DNA of 45,987 nt from Trileptium ribeirensis (GCA_030248225.1 JASANE010012445.1:1-45987), one strand, 5' to 3'; shown: positions 34,301-45,270, numbered from the stretch's first letter. The notes: generated by a model not told the origin, from the letters alone. Made by a program: numbers and translations.

Positions 34301-36180
34301 AACCTCAAGGGTGATGTTGTAAAACTAAGTTTTACGGTTTAGCCATTTTTTTTGGTCAGACCCAAGAAGTTATGGAGCTTAGCAGGCCGCAGGCGCGCTT
34401 CACGGGGTGTGTTCGGACCCCGCCCGATTGGTTGCGTACGTGTCTAGTATCTTGGCATGATTGCTGAGGTCCCCCAGGGAGGTTGACACCGAAACCTGCT
34501 CACAGATCATAATGTCAAACCGATATTCCCTATCCTGAGCTAACGGAAGTTGTTTAGTCTAGCGTAATTTAAAGCATAAACGCGTAATAATTTAGATTTA
34601 CTAAGTGAAATTTGAGTTACCCTGAGTTTATGCCTGGCCAAACACTTTATTCTTAGTAGCCTAAGTGGCCCCACAGGGTTCCGACAGGCCCTGAAACGTT
34701 TAACGTCGGACTGTCTATTTTGTAACGTGATAATTTTGACTGTGTTAATATTGAGTGATAAAGTTGTCGCAGTAAATTTTATCTTTCGAGTGAGTGTGAC
34801 TATTAGACCAGTAAATTTGATAAGTGATTTGGTGGACCACTCTCGCTGTAATTCTGTATCTGTCGTAATGAACAATGGTGGCGAACCGCACGTGTCAGGG
34901 CTTGGAATGTTCCCCTCGTCAAGCCGTGGCACGCAGGGTTGGCCCGTCCGTTCGGACGCACTTATTACGCTTTGGTACAAACAACAATGGACACTAGGGA
35001 TGATTTTCAACGTTTTATTTCAAAATATATACAATACAGATCGAATACGGGCAGTTGGAGCGTTATACAAACAGAAACTCTGAGGCAGACGAACTCGTCC
35101 ATTCCCTTGTCCGCGTCTACTCGGGGAGCGAGGCGGTGCGAGCGAGCACGTTCCCGGAAATACCGGACCAAAATCTATACCCTAGACGTTCAACTAAGTC
35201 CGCTATAACTCAAGTTATGTGTTCTGGCATGCTTCGAAGTTCGCTCTAGATCTCGCGGGGCTTTCCACACACTTAGAGGACCCTGCGGGAAAAATGGTAG
35301 CTCGCCTCCGTTACCCTATAACTTTAGTCGAATGGGAGCATGAATCGGGGGTACGCGGAAAGGCATGGACCTACGACAAAAGTTAGGACATAGTTGTATT
35401 ATCAAAACTGTCTATTTTACAAGTCAAAACACGGTGAAAGACCAACGAATACGTATAGAACAAACAATCGGGTACTGATAACCGTCGCACAAAGAGCGAG
35501 GTGCCCATAGGGACGTCCAATGATAAATACTTCGTCCTGTGTGCCGTCTTAGTTCAGTAAATCCTACCTAACAGCCCTACTGAGCCTCTCGTGGCGCTTT
35601 GTCCTTAGGCCGGGTTTTACACTAATCAATAATAAGTTCCACTTGGCGTCTCCAGCAGTCCAAAATGAGGATCGAGATTTTTCCCCTTGTCTTAGCACTT
35701 CGTAACCGGTAGGCCGATGACAATGCTGTTGATTTTGGTAGGAGAGTATCAAGTGAGCTACGTTATGTCGGCATAGGACGGAGTCTCACTCGTTTTGAAA
35801 GGTCGCCCCTGGTTACTATTCCGACAGCCTAAATAGGCGTGAGCACGAGCAATTTTCGTCTTTGGCGATTTTCTTGGCGACCCATGTCGCCTCCTTTCCC
35901 TAATGTTCGGTCGGAGCGTCGCACTCGTCCCATAACTGGGACTCGTTTTCGCCTGGGGTGGGTTGGTACTTTTCTTTTGGGGTTGTTTTGGTTGGTTCCT
36001 TTCTTTTCTTTTCCTGCTTTGTTTCTTTTGTTTCCTGTGTCGCTGTTGTCTTTGCCGTCCTCTCTCTATCGATTTTCCTATTGCCTTATTACACTGTACG
36101 CGTCGAAATTGCACAGCGTCTCAACTGTACTATCGAAAAGGTGCAGTTGAGTTATTACTGAAATTTTAACAAATTTTGTC
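34301..36180. other. Unresolved region with short open stretches, no domain recognised
   Basis: The stretch 34869-35390 reads protein-like if two frame changes are allowed (Asp/Phe/Arg-rich near 35000, a helix-like segment near 35060-35240, then an open stretch to ~35385), but no family fits. 35758-36150 is pyrimidine-rich (TTTCTTTTCC type), and its ORFs on both strands are composition artefacts. GTAAAACT-A-AGTTTTAC at ~34318 is a small palindrome. Confidence 0.3.
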
Positions 36181-36262
36181 AGAACTCGATGGTCGAATGG
36201 TTAAAACTGAAAGATCTGCAGCGGACTTAAATCCTCCGTGCAGGATCGAAACTCAACAAGGG
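36178..36262 (+). ncRNA. tRNA-like sequence with pol III boxes A and B (SINE head or tRNA pseudogene)
   Basis: TGGTCGAATGG at 36190-36200 fits box A (TRGYNNARNNG). GATCGAAAC at 36244-36252 fits box B (GWTCRANNC). GGTTAA after box A and GGACTTAAATCC further on recall a Leu(UAA)-type D-arm and anticodon loop, with one loop base missing. CTGCA..CGGA and TCCG..TGCAG form an extended stem. Acceptor and T stems do not pair well, so it is not a working tRNA gene. A tRNA-derived SINE is the best alternative. Confidence 0.4.
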
Positions 36263-36399
36263 AAAATGAAAAAGGAGAGAGACAAAACGACAAAAGTCAA
36301 GGCAAAGGCATACATAGTACATAGCCTAACGGGCAACCAGCGGTAAAATACAAAAAACCTAAACTCATCGCTCCAAGAAGAAAAAGGGGTTTTGCACTT

Positions 36400-38900
36400 A
36401 CTCGGTTTGGGGTCAAAACGAATCGCGAGGGGTCGCGATTTTCCTTTTATTGATTTTAGAGTAGGGCGATGTCCCTTTTGGACATCGGGCACTCTAGCGT
36501 GCCGTTGAATGGATTTACTGTGACCGATTTTGGGTGTCTAACCATGCCGTCACTTCGCTCTAATAGAAGGTGGTTTCCTACGTGGTATTATCAGGCTTGA
36601 CCACGCGTACGTAGTAGGGTGAACTTTGGTAAACTTACTAGCCGAGTCGGGACAGTTCCCGCGTGAGCATTATAAGGCAGCATCCTTTATGGGTTCCTAG
36701 CAAGTTTTGTCATGAGAGGCTGTTGTGGGTTCGGGCGGTCAGGGCTGAACTTCACACAAACCAATAAAGACTCTCAGGTGATAATCAAACAATGCATTGA
36801 CATTACTCTAGATCAAAAGGATTGAGCTAATTTGCTACTCGGCAATCATTCTTAGTTGAAAACAAACACCTTATGCTCAGGTTAATGTGCTTAGAATTTG
36901 TTTAATCCTTTCTATTTCCCAAATTTTCTTAACTCGTCCTGATAAATGAAATTTTCGGGGCTCCCTAAAGCCCTACAGAGGCTAGTCCTCTGTCCCTAAC
37001 TGCAAAGTCAGTCCGCGCTCAAGCAGCGGCATGAGTGTCAAACAGTCCACTAAGCTATAAATTCGTAAACAAGAAACATGAACAAGTAAGCCTGTCCCTA
37101 TAACTGGTCGGGGAAATTTTACCGTGGTCAGCTCAGGAAAAATTCAACTACCCTAACTCAAGAGCAACACATCATGTAAAACATGGACGAGAAGCGTCCA
37201 TTTTGATTTGCCTTACCTATGACCACGGGGAATCAGAACTACTTCGACCGTTGTGTTCACAATCCAATACCCCACCGTGCAATCACTCAACGCGTCCCCA
37301 AAACGGAACTCGACAGAGGAGGTTTGTCAAAGGCCATGTGAAAATGTGACAGACTAACATGGGTAAACCAGACGTCCTGCGACGGGCGTCCAGTCGAACT
37401 ACCGAAGCAAAAATCGCACTATAACCAAGTAAAATTTGATGATCTGTTACATCTTGATCTGGGGAAAATAAACCCCCATATGCCTGGTTCACTTCCTGAC
37501 TTACGATGTTCGGTCCGGGACAGCAACCGCTAGTCCCCCTCCGCGAGACGGAAGATGTTTACGCGGGTCCTCCATCGGCCGAATCCCATTCCAAACGCAA
37601 AGCGAAGAAAACACAGAAAAGTAAAACGAATTGCGAAACCGATGTTGTAAAACTCTAGCGTCGGAGCCGGTCAGTAAAGTCGACCGAACTCCGCGCTGCC
37701 GAAGTCGAACTGATTCCAAGAGACGACGCGTAGTCGTCGCCTCAAAATTTTCAGCTATGTTGAAGGATAGCGATTTTGTCGCTATCCAATCGGAGAAGGT
37801 CTTTGAACGCCCACCTTTTTTGAGTTCAAACCCGGGCGCCCAATCGAAAAATTCCCAAGATTTTATTTTTGACAGCTATCGTAAACCCTGGGTCCCCTTT
37901 AGAGAGAGTCGGCTTCAATCGAAATCGCCGACATCAAATTTGAACCCTCCGAATACTCGGAGGTCGACCATCTGTGAATTTTAGCCCGAATTCCAACGGG
38001 ATCTTGAACCTCGTCCATCTTTACTTTTAAATTTACGTCAGAAATTTATCTAGAGATCATCACTCAGATCTCTTAAACCTCTTACCTAATCCTAAATTAC
38101 CCGTTATCCCCTAACTGTTCTACAAAAATGGTTGGGTCACCGTCAAATTCGAAATTTTGAATCTTCTTCTCCATACAAAATACTCGGATTAAGCTGTAAA
38201 TCTGTCCTCATTTCAGGACAGATAGGTCTTCTCGTCCCCATTCATCAAATTCCCACCAGCTAACTCGTCGATTTAAGGTCAAATTCCAGCTAGTTAGCGA
38301 GTTAGCTGCCTCATCCATCACCTAATTAAGCTTATTAAGAGTCCATCTGGGGCCGAATTTTGCTGCCACATCCATGGGTAAACGTGCAAACATTGCACGT
38401 TTACATGTCAGCTTACAAAATAAAGCCAAACATTCCTAACATTCCTAGCTGATGGCTTTTCAAATATCCCGACAGGACGTCTTTAGACGTCCCGAAGGGG
38501 GGTCCGAAGGTGCGAATGAGCTTGTTTCGCGGTCTGGGGCGCAGCACACTCCTATGTATCCTCTGAGCTACAGCGGATCTATTCAGAAACTCCCAGAGCC
38601 CACGGGAGGGCCCTAAACATACCCCCCGTCCTTCCTAGTCATATGCGTCCAGTCCGTCCGTAAAACTTATAAGTTTAGTAGAATTTTGTACGTCTTGTCC
38701 TCGTTCGTCCTGTTTTTTTGTCATGTTCTTACATACTATATATATATACATATATCTCTATATCCATATACACATACACATATACATACAATACTCATGA
38801 GCACATAAACACACACTACACATGAGACACACAGGCGACCTGAGCGACAGAAAGGTCGCTCAAGTTCACACCAGAAACACGCAGAACAACAACAACAACA
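36400..38900. other. Hairpin-dense non-coding tract
   Basis: Perfect short hairpins recur: 36421-36440 (8 bp), 36467-36487 (8), 36975-36993 (7), 37183-37201 (7), 37722-37738 (6), 37765-37787 (9), 37802-37830 (7), 37908-37932 (6), 37946-37963 (7), 38052-38073 (7), 38200-38223 (9), 38257-38308 (11, 30-base loop), 38378-38404 (12 bp, 3-base loop), 38475-38492 (7) and 38841-38862 (8). No coding sequence or domain was seen. Other non-coding parts of the window show far fewer. The tract lies upstream of the BEL/Pao ORF; whether it belongs to that element is unknown. Confidence 0.6.
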
Positions 38901-38980
38901 ACTGCACAACCACACAGCAACCACAACAACAACGACAAACACAACACAACCACGACGACAACAACAGCGACAACCGACCA
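38736..38980 (+). repeat. Microsatellites: TA/CATA run and AAC/ACA-rich run
   Basis: 38736-38795 is a run of TATA and CATATACA steps. 38884-38975 is rich in AAC/ACA triplets. The ORF 38822-39298 reads the second run as Asn/Gln and the following purine-rich DNA as Arg/Glu/Lys; I take it as non-coding. Confidence 0.75.
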
Positions 38981-39209
38981 AAGAAGTCGGTTAGAGAGAG
39001 AGAAAACGAAAAAGAAAAAGCGGAAAAGAAGGGGCACGGGAAGGGAGGCGGGACAGGGGGTTCCCGAGGGATTTTCGAGGGGCTGGGGCGAAATTCGGTC
39101 CCAGGACGAAGAACGGGGCCGAACGATACCAAACACGAGGGGGGTAGACGCAGGGGCGGGTCGGGAACCAATTTTGGGTTCCGTCATATAGTAGCATACA
39201 GGGTTTCAG

Positions 39210-39610
39210 CGGGCGTTCCCGCGCTAACGGTTGGGCGGAGCGACGCCCGCCGGGCATCGTTGAACTCGCCTTGGAACGGCGATTCAAACGAGGGGTGATT
39301 TCTCTGCCCTGAAGGCAGCGGTTAAAGGGGCATTAAAATCACTACAGATAGAGAGAGTTCCGATGGTGGTGGGGCGCTTTCGTCGGCCGTCCCGGGTTAA
39401 CGGGGCAACTGACGGAGACCCGCCGAGCATCTTCGGAGATGTATCGAAGTGTTGAATACGATGAGGGGCGATTTGCCTACTTTCGAGCTAGGGATAAATT
39501 TTCGGTTGGTTCGTGCCCACTTTCAGTCAGTGTGCCGAATTGGGTACACTTTAACGGGTTATATCGGGCTAGCGAGGAGTCGGGCGGAGACCCGCCGTAT
39601 TTCGTTGGGT
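39210..39610 (+). repeat. GC-rich tandem repeat in the leader, ~175-bp spacing
   Basis: Three diverged blocks share CGG.TTAACGGG, then (G)CGGAG(A)CCCGCCG and (twice) GCATC, at about 39210-39260, 39380-39440 and 39555-39605. The first two are followed by CGA(A/T)GAGGGG(T/C)GATTT at ~39286 and ~39459. They lie directly upstream of the BEL/Pao start codon and are probably part of its leader. Confidence 0.45.
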
Positions 39611-39748
39611 TGGCCAAGAGCAGGCGAGTAGAATGGGGGGGTCGCATGGGCGCATTTAGGGTGAGGGGTCAGGTGCGGGGTTGGTACAAACAGACGGCAT
39701 TTTATGTTGAATTTTCGTGGTACATTATAAAACAGAGAGAGAAACGAT

Positions 39749-41389
39749 ATGGCAGCGGGATGACTAGTCAGGTCGAAAATAATTGATGATATTGACGAAA
39801 TAACCGCCCAATTAGTCAGCTGTATCGCTTCGATATCTGAACGTGACGAAAAATGGCTGCAGCAGATTCAAGGTTTGCCTGCAGCGGAATTACCGGCCGA
39901 GGAGGAACTGTACGGGCTCACAACTCAGGGTGAGAACGGATATCTGGTGCTCGTTGAGGAGGCTCGCGATTTGATTTGCAGCTTAGAACGCAAACGGCGG
40001 GAAGTCAGTCGTATGGTGGTGCCACCTCCGCAAGACGATGCGGTTGCGGAGGCGGGTCCTTCACATCGTGGAGGAAATACTGCTGGGGTTGGACGCTCAA
40101 CAAAGCTTCCCAAGCTGGTTCTGCCTGTTTTTAGTGGTAACTATTTGGAGTGGGAGAACTTCTGGAGGATATTCGAGACAAACATCGACAAACACAGCAT
40201 TAGTCCGACTGAAAAATTTTCGTACTTGCGGTCATTGCTTTCGGGGCCGGCTCTTCAAGCCATAGAAGGAATAATCATCAACGACGATAACTACCGAGTC
40301 GCAGTTTCTATTCTCAAAGAGCGGTTCCAACGATCGTCTGACTATCTTGTCAATAATCTTTACAGTCAGTTGAAGCGATTGCCGGCAGCGTCGGGCGGCG
40401 TGGTGGATCTACAGCGGACTCGTGATTTGTTGGAGATGATATTTCGTCAGTTGCAGAATTGCGGCGAAGACGTCGATAGCAACAAGTCTCTTGCGCTGGA
40501 GATATTCAGCAAATTTCCAAGCAACGTTGTGAAGGAATTAATGCGACATCACGGAATCTCTACTGGGTCAACCGTTAATCAGATCCGGGAGGCAATCACC
40601 AACTATATAAAGAAGGCTGAGTCTGTGTGCGAAATGATGGAGGACCTCGACCCATTTGCAGCAAAACGCCGAAATGCATCTAACGACGCGTATGTCGGTA
40701 CCTCTAAGGTTGGAGGGGCCACGAAACCGCGGGCTTCCGGTCGTCAAGATGGGTATGTCGACACCCGAAATTGGTATGCATCAAATACGACGTCTGCCTT
40801 CACAACTGCAAGTGGAGATATGAGACAGCAGCGTTGCGTCTTATGTGATGGCGCCCACGAGAACTCGCGATGTGTTAATTTCCCGACGGCCCGCATGAAG
40901 GTGGAACGTCTCCGGAGCATGGGCAGATGTTTCCGGTGTTTCGGTCTTGGTCACATGTCATCGACGTGTCCTACACCCAAAGATCAGCTGCGCTGCACAC
41001 ACTGTAGCGCGATAGGTCGGCACCCTTCTGCTTCATGTCCGGTCAAGTTTCCGAACGTAAACCGTCCGAAGTCGGATGTGGCTACGGATGGGAAACAACA
41101 TGAGCAAGCTGCCGCTGTTAATGTCACAGTTGACGACGCCAAACCGAGTGAGACCGAAGAGGTTGCTGGCGCTGCTCTGTTGAATGTCAACGAGAGATCG
41201 TTGCTGCTCACTGCAAAAACTATGGCTCGAAACGAGTCGACTGGGTCCGAACTAAATGTCCGAATCCTCTTCGACACCGGAAGCCACCGGACGTATATCA
41301 CGACGGCGCAAGCTGACTGTTTGAACATCACCACGTTGCAGAACGAGTCTGTTCAACTAGCTGTATTCGGACAGGAGCGCTCTGAGTAA
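39749..41389 (+). pseudogene. BEL/Pao Gag and protease part of the polyprotein
   Basis: ATG 39749 is in frame but meets TGA at 39761 after four codons. The frame is then open to TAA at 41387-41389, without another early ATG. Nt ~40106-40540 encode a DUF1759-type Gag core (LPKLVLPVFSGNYLEWENFW and following helices). 40835-41038 encode three Cys/His knuckles (C-x2-C-x3-H-x4-C, C-x2-C-x4-H-x4-C, C-x2-C-x5-H-x4-C). An intact D-T-G-S retropepsin site lies at 41273-41284. The protease is cut by the TAA soon after. All parts are usual for BEL/Pao Gag-Pro. The TGA is followed by CTAG, a readthrough context; otherwise the two stops look like C-to-T nonsense changes (CGA, CAA). Confidence 0.8.
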
Positions 41390-41392
41390 CCC

Positions 41393-43729
41393 ATGGTCTC
41401 CCGACGTGTCCGATTCAGTATCAAACAGCGGGACGGGTCATTCCGACCAGTCGTTGCTAACACAGCACCAGTCATAACTAGTTATGCCATTCGTACCGCG
41501 CAGTTGCTGTCTGATGATTTGAAATTGATTCGGGAGATGAATTACGCGTTAGCCGATGACATTGATTGCGATGGGAGAAGTACGATCGACATCCTGCTAG
41601 GCTCGGACTATTTATGGGAGTTCATGTGCGGCTCTCGATTGCAGACCGCATCGGGTCTATATTTGATACCGTCTACGTTGGGACTTTTGTTGGCGGGACG
41701 TTACGACGCCGAACCAGGCGGTGATCTCGGCCAAACAGCGTTAGTCTGCCTTACCGAGACTTTCAGTCGAATTCCTCTTCGTGGCGGTCTGATTGCAACA
41801 TGTAATCCAACGTGCGACCGTTCTCCCGATGTTGACCAATTTTGGTGCCTGGAGAATGTTGGCATCAGAGACAACCCTCACCATAAGGACGATGATGAGG
41901 CTTTGCGGCAATTCAACGAATCTATTGAACATCGCGATGGCAGATATGAGGTCAGGTGGCCTTGGAAGCAGAATTGTACCGAGTTACCGTCGAACCGCGA
42001 ACTAGCGTATGGCCGCTTGAAATCGCTACACAAACGTCTGAACGCCGCTAAGAGCGGCGACGTTCTGGTTAAATATCAAGAGGTATTGGACGGACAAATT
42101 GAAAAGGGTGTAATAGAAGTAGTGAACGATGAAACGACGAAGTCGACGGCTGACGGTGGTGGTATGGTGCACTACGTGCCACACCACCCGGTAGTGAAGC
42201 CTGACAGCGCTACCACAAAGGTCAGAATCGTCTACGATGCATCCGCACGAACGCTAAAAGAAAACCCATCGTTGAATGATTGCTTATACCGTGGTCCTGT
42301 TATACTCCCTGATTTATGCGCTGTACTCATTCGATTCCGCCTGCAACGAATTGCTGTCATTGCGGATGTGGAAAAAGCGTTTCTGCAGCTGGGGCTGCAG
42401 GAAATAGATCGGGACGTCACCCGGTTTTTGTGGCTGAAGGATGCATCGAAACCGCCGACATATAGCAACGTTTTGTGCTACCGCTTCTGCAGGGTGCCTT
42501 TCGGGATTGTGAGCAGCCCCTTCCTACTCGGAGCGACAATTCAACATCACCTGAAGCAGGAAGATCATTGGGCAGCAAAAAAGATTGCAGCTAACGTTTA
42601 CGTCGACAACGTAATTTGCGGGGTCGGGACTGTCGACGACGGCGTCGAATTCTACAAGACCGCAAAGCGTATATTCAAAAACGCCGGCATGAACTTGCAA
42701 GAGTGGGCGTCAAATTCAGCGCAACTCATGGGACAAATTCCCATGAAGGACCACGCGAAAAAGAAGGTGACGAGTGTGCTAGGAGTTGGTTGGAACTCGG
42801 ACTGTGATACAATCAACATCCACGTTGGGGGCGACTGTACTGCTAGCATAGGTACAAAGCGTCAAATTTTGTATTTCGTCGCCTCTATCTACGACCCATT
42901 GAGTTATTTCCAACCAGTCACGATTCGAGCCAAACGACTGCTACAACGGATATGGTTAGCTGAGTATGGTTGGGACGATCCAATATGTGACGAATTGAAG
43001 GCGGAATTCGCTGTTATACAGGCGGAATGCGCCGCAATAGCATCTGTCTCGGTATGTCGCTGCCCGGCAACGCTGAACGCTGAATCTGATATTCAACTGG
43101 TCGTATTTTGTGATGCGTCTACTATGGCGTACGCGGCTTGTGTCTATCTGCGGATTCGGGATGAATATTCCCGGCAGTGGTCGTCCAATCTGATCTTTAG
43201 CAAGTGTCGTCTTTGTCCGAAAAAACGGTCTGGCGCCGATATAACACTTCCCCGGTTGGAGCTATTAGCCGCCGTTATCGGAGTCCGAGCGGGTTGTTTT
43301 GTGCGTAGCTGCCTTGCGGCTGCGGATACTGGTACAATGCGTCGGATGATTTTATTTACGGATTCTATGTGTGTGCTTCGATGGCTTCGCAGTAGTAAAC
43401 TTTTATCCGTGTTTGTACAAAGCCGTGTGGATGAATTGACAAGTGTAGAAAGTTGCAGTTTCCGTTTTGTGGATACGAAGCAAAACCCAGCCGACCTCAG
43501 TACTCGCGGTAGAACTATAGCTGAATTGACTGGGTGTGAGCTGTGGTGGAGCGGACCGTCTTGGATTCGTAGAGATGATGAAATGTGGCCCGTCTCAAAA
43601 TTCGAACCGTCGCTGGACACATGGGGCGACGAAGCTAATGCTGAACTGCGGAAGACCGCCCCGGCAGTTTTCCAGCACTTTATTCGTCAGAGACGATGTA
43701 GAGAAACGACACCAGCCCGTTTGGAATAG
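41393..43729 (+). CDS. BEL/Pao reverse transcriptase and RNase H
   Basis: Same frame as the Gag part. ATG 41393 lies one codon after the TAA. The first ~150 residues finish the protease/linker region. RT motifs follow: VRIVYDASART, ADVEKAFLQ (catalytic Asp), RVPFGIVSSPFLL and YVDN (42599-42610). The second Asp of the usual YVDD box is Asn; as I recall, YVDN also occurs in some BEL/Pao lineages, so this alone does not prove loss of activity. The Pao-type connection (ASIYDPLSYFQPVTIRAK) leads into RNase H with FCDAS (Asp at 43112), PRLELLAA, TDS and NPADLSTRG. The ORF ends at TAG 43727-43729, in frame with the integrase. Length and domain order are normal. Confidence 0.85.
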   Translation: MVSRRVRFSIKQRDGSFRPVVANTAPVITSYAIRTAQLLSDDLKLIREMNYALADDIDCDGRSTIDILLGSDYLWEFMCGSRLQTASGLYLIPSTLGLLLAGRYDAEPGGDLGQTALVCLTETFSRIPLRGGLIATCNPTCDRSPDVDQFWCLENVGIRDNPHHKDDDEALRQFNESIEHRDGRYEVRWPWKQNCTELPSNRELAYGRLKSLHKRLNAAKSGDVLVKYQEVLDGQIEKGVIEVVNDETTKSTADGGGMVHYVPHHPVVKPDSATTKVRIVYDASARTLKENPSLNDCLYRGPVILPDLCAVLIRFRLQRIAVIADVEKAFLQLGLQEIDRDVTRFLWLKDASKPPTYSNVLCYRFCRVPFGIVSSPFLLGATIQHHLKQEDHWAAKKIAANVYVDNVICGVGTVDDGVEFYKTAKRIFKNAGMNLQEWASNSAQLMGQIPMKDHAKKKVTSVLGVGWNSDCDTINIHVGGDCTASIGTKRQILYFVASIYDPLSYFQPVTIRAKRLLQRIWLAEYGWDDPICDELKAEFAVIQAECAAIASVSVCRCPATLNAESDIQLVVFCDASTMAYAACVYLRIRDEYSRQWSSNLIFSKCRLCPKKRSGADITLPRLELLAAVIGVRAGCFVRSCLAAADTGTMRRMILFTDSMCVLRWLRSSKLLSVFVQSRVDELTSVESCSFRFVDTKQNPADLSTRGRTIAELTGCELWWSGPSWIRRDDEMWPVSKFEPSLDTWGDEANAELRKTAPAVFQHFIRQRRCRETTPARLE

Positions 43730-45181
43730 ATGCAAGCGGTTATAAAAAGTTTTACAAGACTGTGTCGAATAACAGCATGGTGCCTTACGTTTATGCGGAC
43801 GAGTGGTGTGGAAACATACGCGAGGATGAGATTGGCGACAATCACCCCAGGCCTGGCTGCATTGTTTGTCTTGGTGACCGACCGATGCTTCATAGCGCAG
43901 GGGAATATTCGGGCGTCAAAGGTGGTATGGGTGCGATATATCCAGGCATCCTGTTTCTCCGATGCCAAAGACTGTCTGGCGCGGGACAGGCCGCACAGCC
44001 TTGTAAAACAGCTGGGCCTGCGAGAAGACGAGTATAACATTTTGCGATGTCACGGCCGTATGATGCATGCGGAGGTCAATCGTGATGCGGCGAGGCCACA
44101 GTTGCTGCCTTCTGATCATGTGGTCACCACATTAATAGTTTTAGAAGCTCACGAATCGCTCTTTCATGCAGGCGTCAGCCACTGTTTGAGTCACATTCGC
44201 AGGCAATTTTGGATTCCTCGCGGGAGGTCTGTAGTGCGAAAGGTGATAAATCGATGTGTCACATGCAAGCGCTATCGCGGGGGACCGTTTGCCTTGCCTC
44301 TGATGCCTCCCTGGCCTCGTGAAAGGCTCTCGCTATCGAGTCCGTTCCAATTCACGGGTTTGGATTATTTTGGCCCGATCACTATTCGGGTGGGGGACGG
44401 TGAACAGAAAGTGTGGGTCTGCTTGTTTACGTGCCTCGCTGTTCGTGCTGTCCATTTAGAAATGGTAGCTGACTGTACTTCCAAGGAGTTTCTTCGATGT
44501 GTTATCCGTTTTGTGGGTCGACGAGGTACGCCTGATCAAATAATCAGCGATAACGCGTCTCAGTTTAAAACAACCAAAACGGTGTTGGATCCTCTATGGG
44601 GCGCCGTCTTGCAAAGTGACGATGTATTGTCATATGCGTCTAATTCTGGCATTGATTGGCGTTTCATAACCGAACTAGCACCTTGGCAGGGTGGCATATA
44701 TGAACGCCTTGTCGGCGTTGTAAAACAGTCAATGAAAGTAGCTGTGGGGCGACGGTTGTTGGAATGGAATGATCTGTTGACGATTCTTGTTGAAGTAGAA
44801 GCCATAACTAACAGTCGCCCTATTACTTATGTGTACGGGGATCTTGATTCTGGTCAGTCGTTGCGTCCTGTAGATTTTCTGACCGAACTGTCAGTGGGTA
44901 TTCCGGATACGTCGACGAATATCGATAAACGGGACCTCGGTGATGTGGGTCGAGACCTCGTGGGCTATTGGAAATATAGACGAGCGATGAGCGAATCCGC
45001 AAGCGATGAGGCGGCAGCCGATGGTTTGGATTTTGACGGGTTTAAACAAGAAGAAGTTGATGAAGCTACACGACGTGCAGAACTAGTGACGAACAGAGAA
45101 TCTAATGGAATCAACATGTGTATCGAAAGGTGTCTCACTGTTCTGCATACGGGCTTGTCAGACAACTTTGTGTCCGCATGA
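43730..45181 (+). CDS. BEL/Pao integrase
   Basis: Same frame; ATG 43730 directly follows the TAG. The N-terminal zinc-binding module has AHESLFHAG and CVTCKRY (H-x4-H, C-x2-C). The catalytic core has Asp in GLDYFGP (44363), Asp in ISDNASQF (44549) and Glu in GGIYERL (44702), a D-61-D-50-E spacing that suits this superfamily. NSRPITY and LRPVDFL follow, as is usual. After ...YWKYRRAM (~44987) the sequence turns acidic and no longer looks like the DUF5641-type C-terminal domain, so the C-terminus is replaced or frameshifted. The catalytic residues themselves are intact. Confidence 0.85.
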   Translation: MQAVIKSFTRLCRITAWCLTFMRTSGVETYARMRLATITPGLAALFVLVTDRCFIAQGNIRASKVVWVRYIQASCFSDAKDCLARDRPHSLVKQLGLREDEYNILRCHGRMMHAEVNRDAARPQLLPSDHVVTTLIVLEAHESLFHAGVSHCLSHIRRQFWIPRGRSVVRKVINRCVTCKRYRGGPFALPLMPPWPRERLSLSSPFQFTGLDYFGPITIRVGDGEQKVWVCLFTCLAVRAVHLEMVADCTSKEFLRCVIRFVGRRGTPDQIISDNASQFKTTKTVLDPLWGAVLQSDDVLSYASNSGIDWRFITELAPWQGGIYERLVGVVKQSMKVAVGRRLLEWNDLLTILVEVEAITNSRPITYVYGDLDSGQSLRPVDFLTELSVGIPDTSTNIDKRDLGDVGRDLVGYWKYRRAMSESASDEAAADGLDFDGFKQEEVDEATRRAELVTNRESNGINMCIERCLTVLHTGLSDNFVSA

Positions 45182-45257
45182 TGTTTAACTATCGTGGAAC
45201 AATGTCTACTGAACATTCGAGTGACTTTGGAGTTGAAACACGGATGGGGCATCAACT

Positions 45258-45270
45258 GTGAGGGCCGGAG
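45258..45270 (+). other. Candidate polypurine tract of the BEL/Pao element
   Basis: GTGAGGGCCGGAG lies 76 bp after the integrase stop and directly before TGTCGTGG. GGGCCGGAG|TGT is a common junction between coding region and 3' LTR in BEL/Pao elements, as I know the family. Confidence 0.5.

Noticed and set aside
35758..36169. Overlapping ORFs on both strands, one with a hydrophobic stretch
   Set aside because: They read a T/C-rich tract, giving Phe/Leu one way and Lys/Arg/Gln the other; no family match.
38816..39298. Several overlapping ORFs, including an Asn/Gln-rich 158-codon one
   Set aside because: Microsatellite and purine-rich DNA are open in many frames on both strands; no consistent coding frame.
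42599..42610. YVDN taken as proof of a dead reverse transcriptase
   Set aside because: I recall YVDN in other BEL/Pao elements; without alignment this cannot be called a loss.
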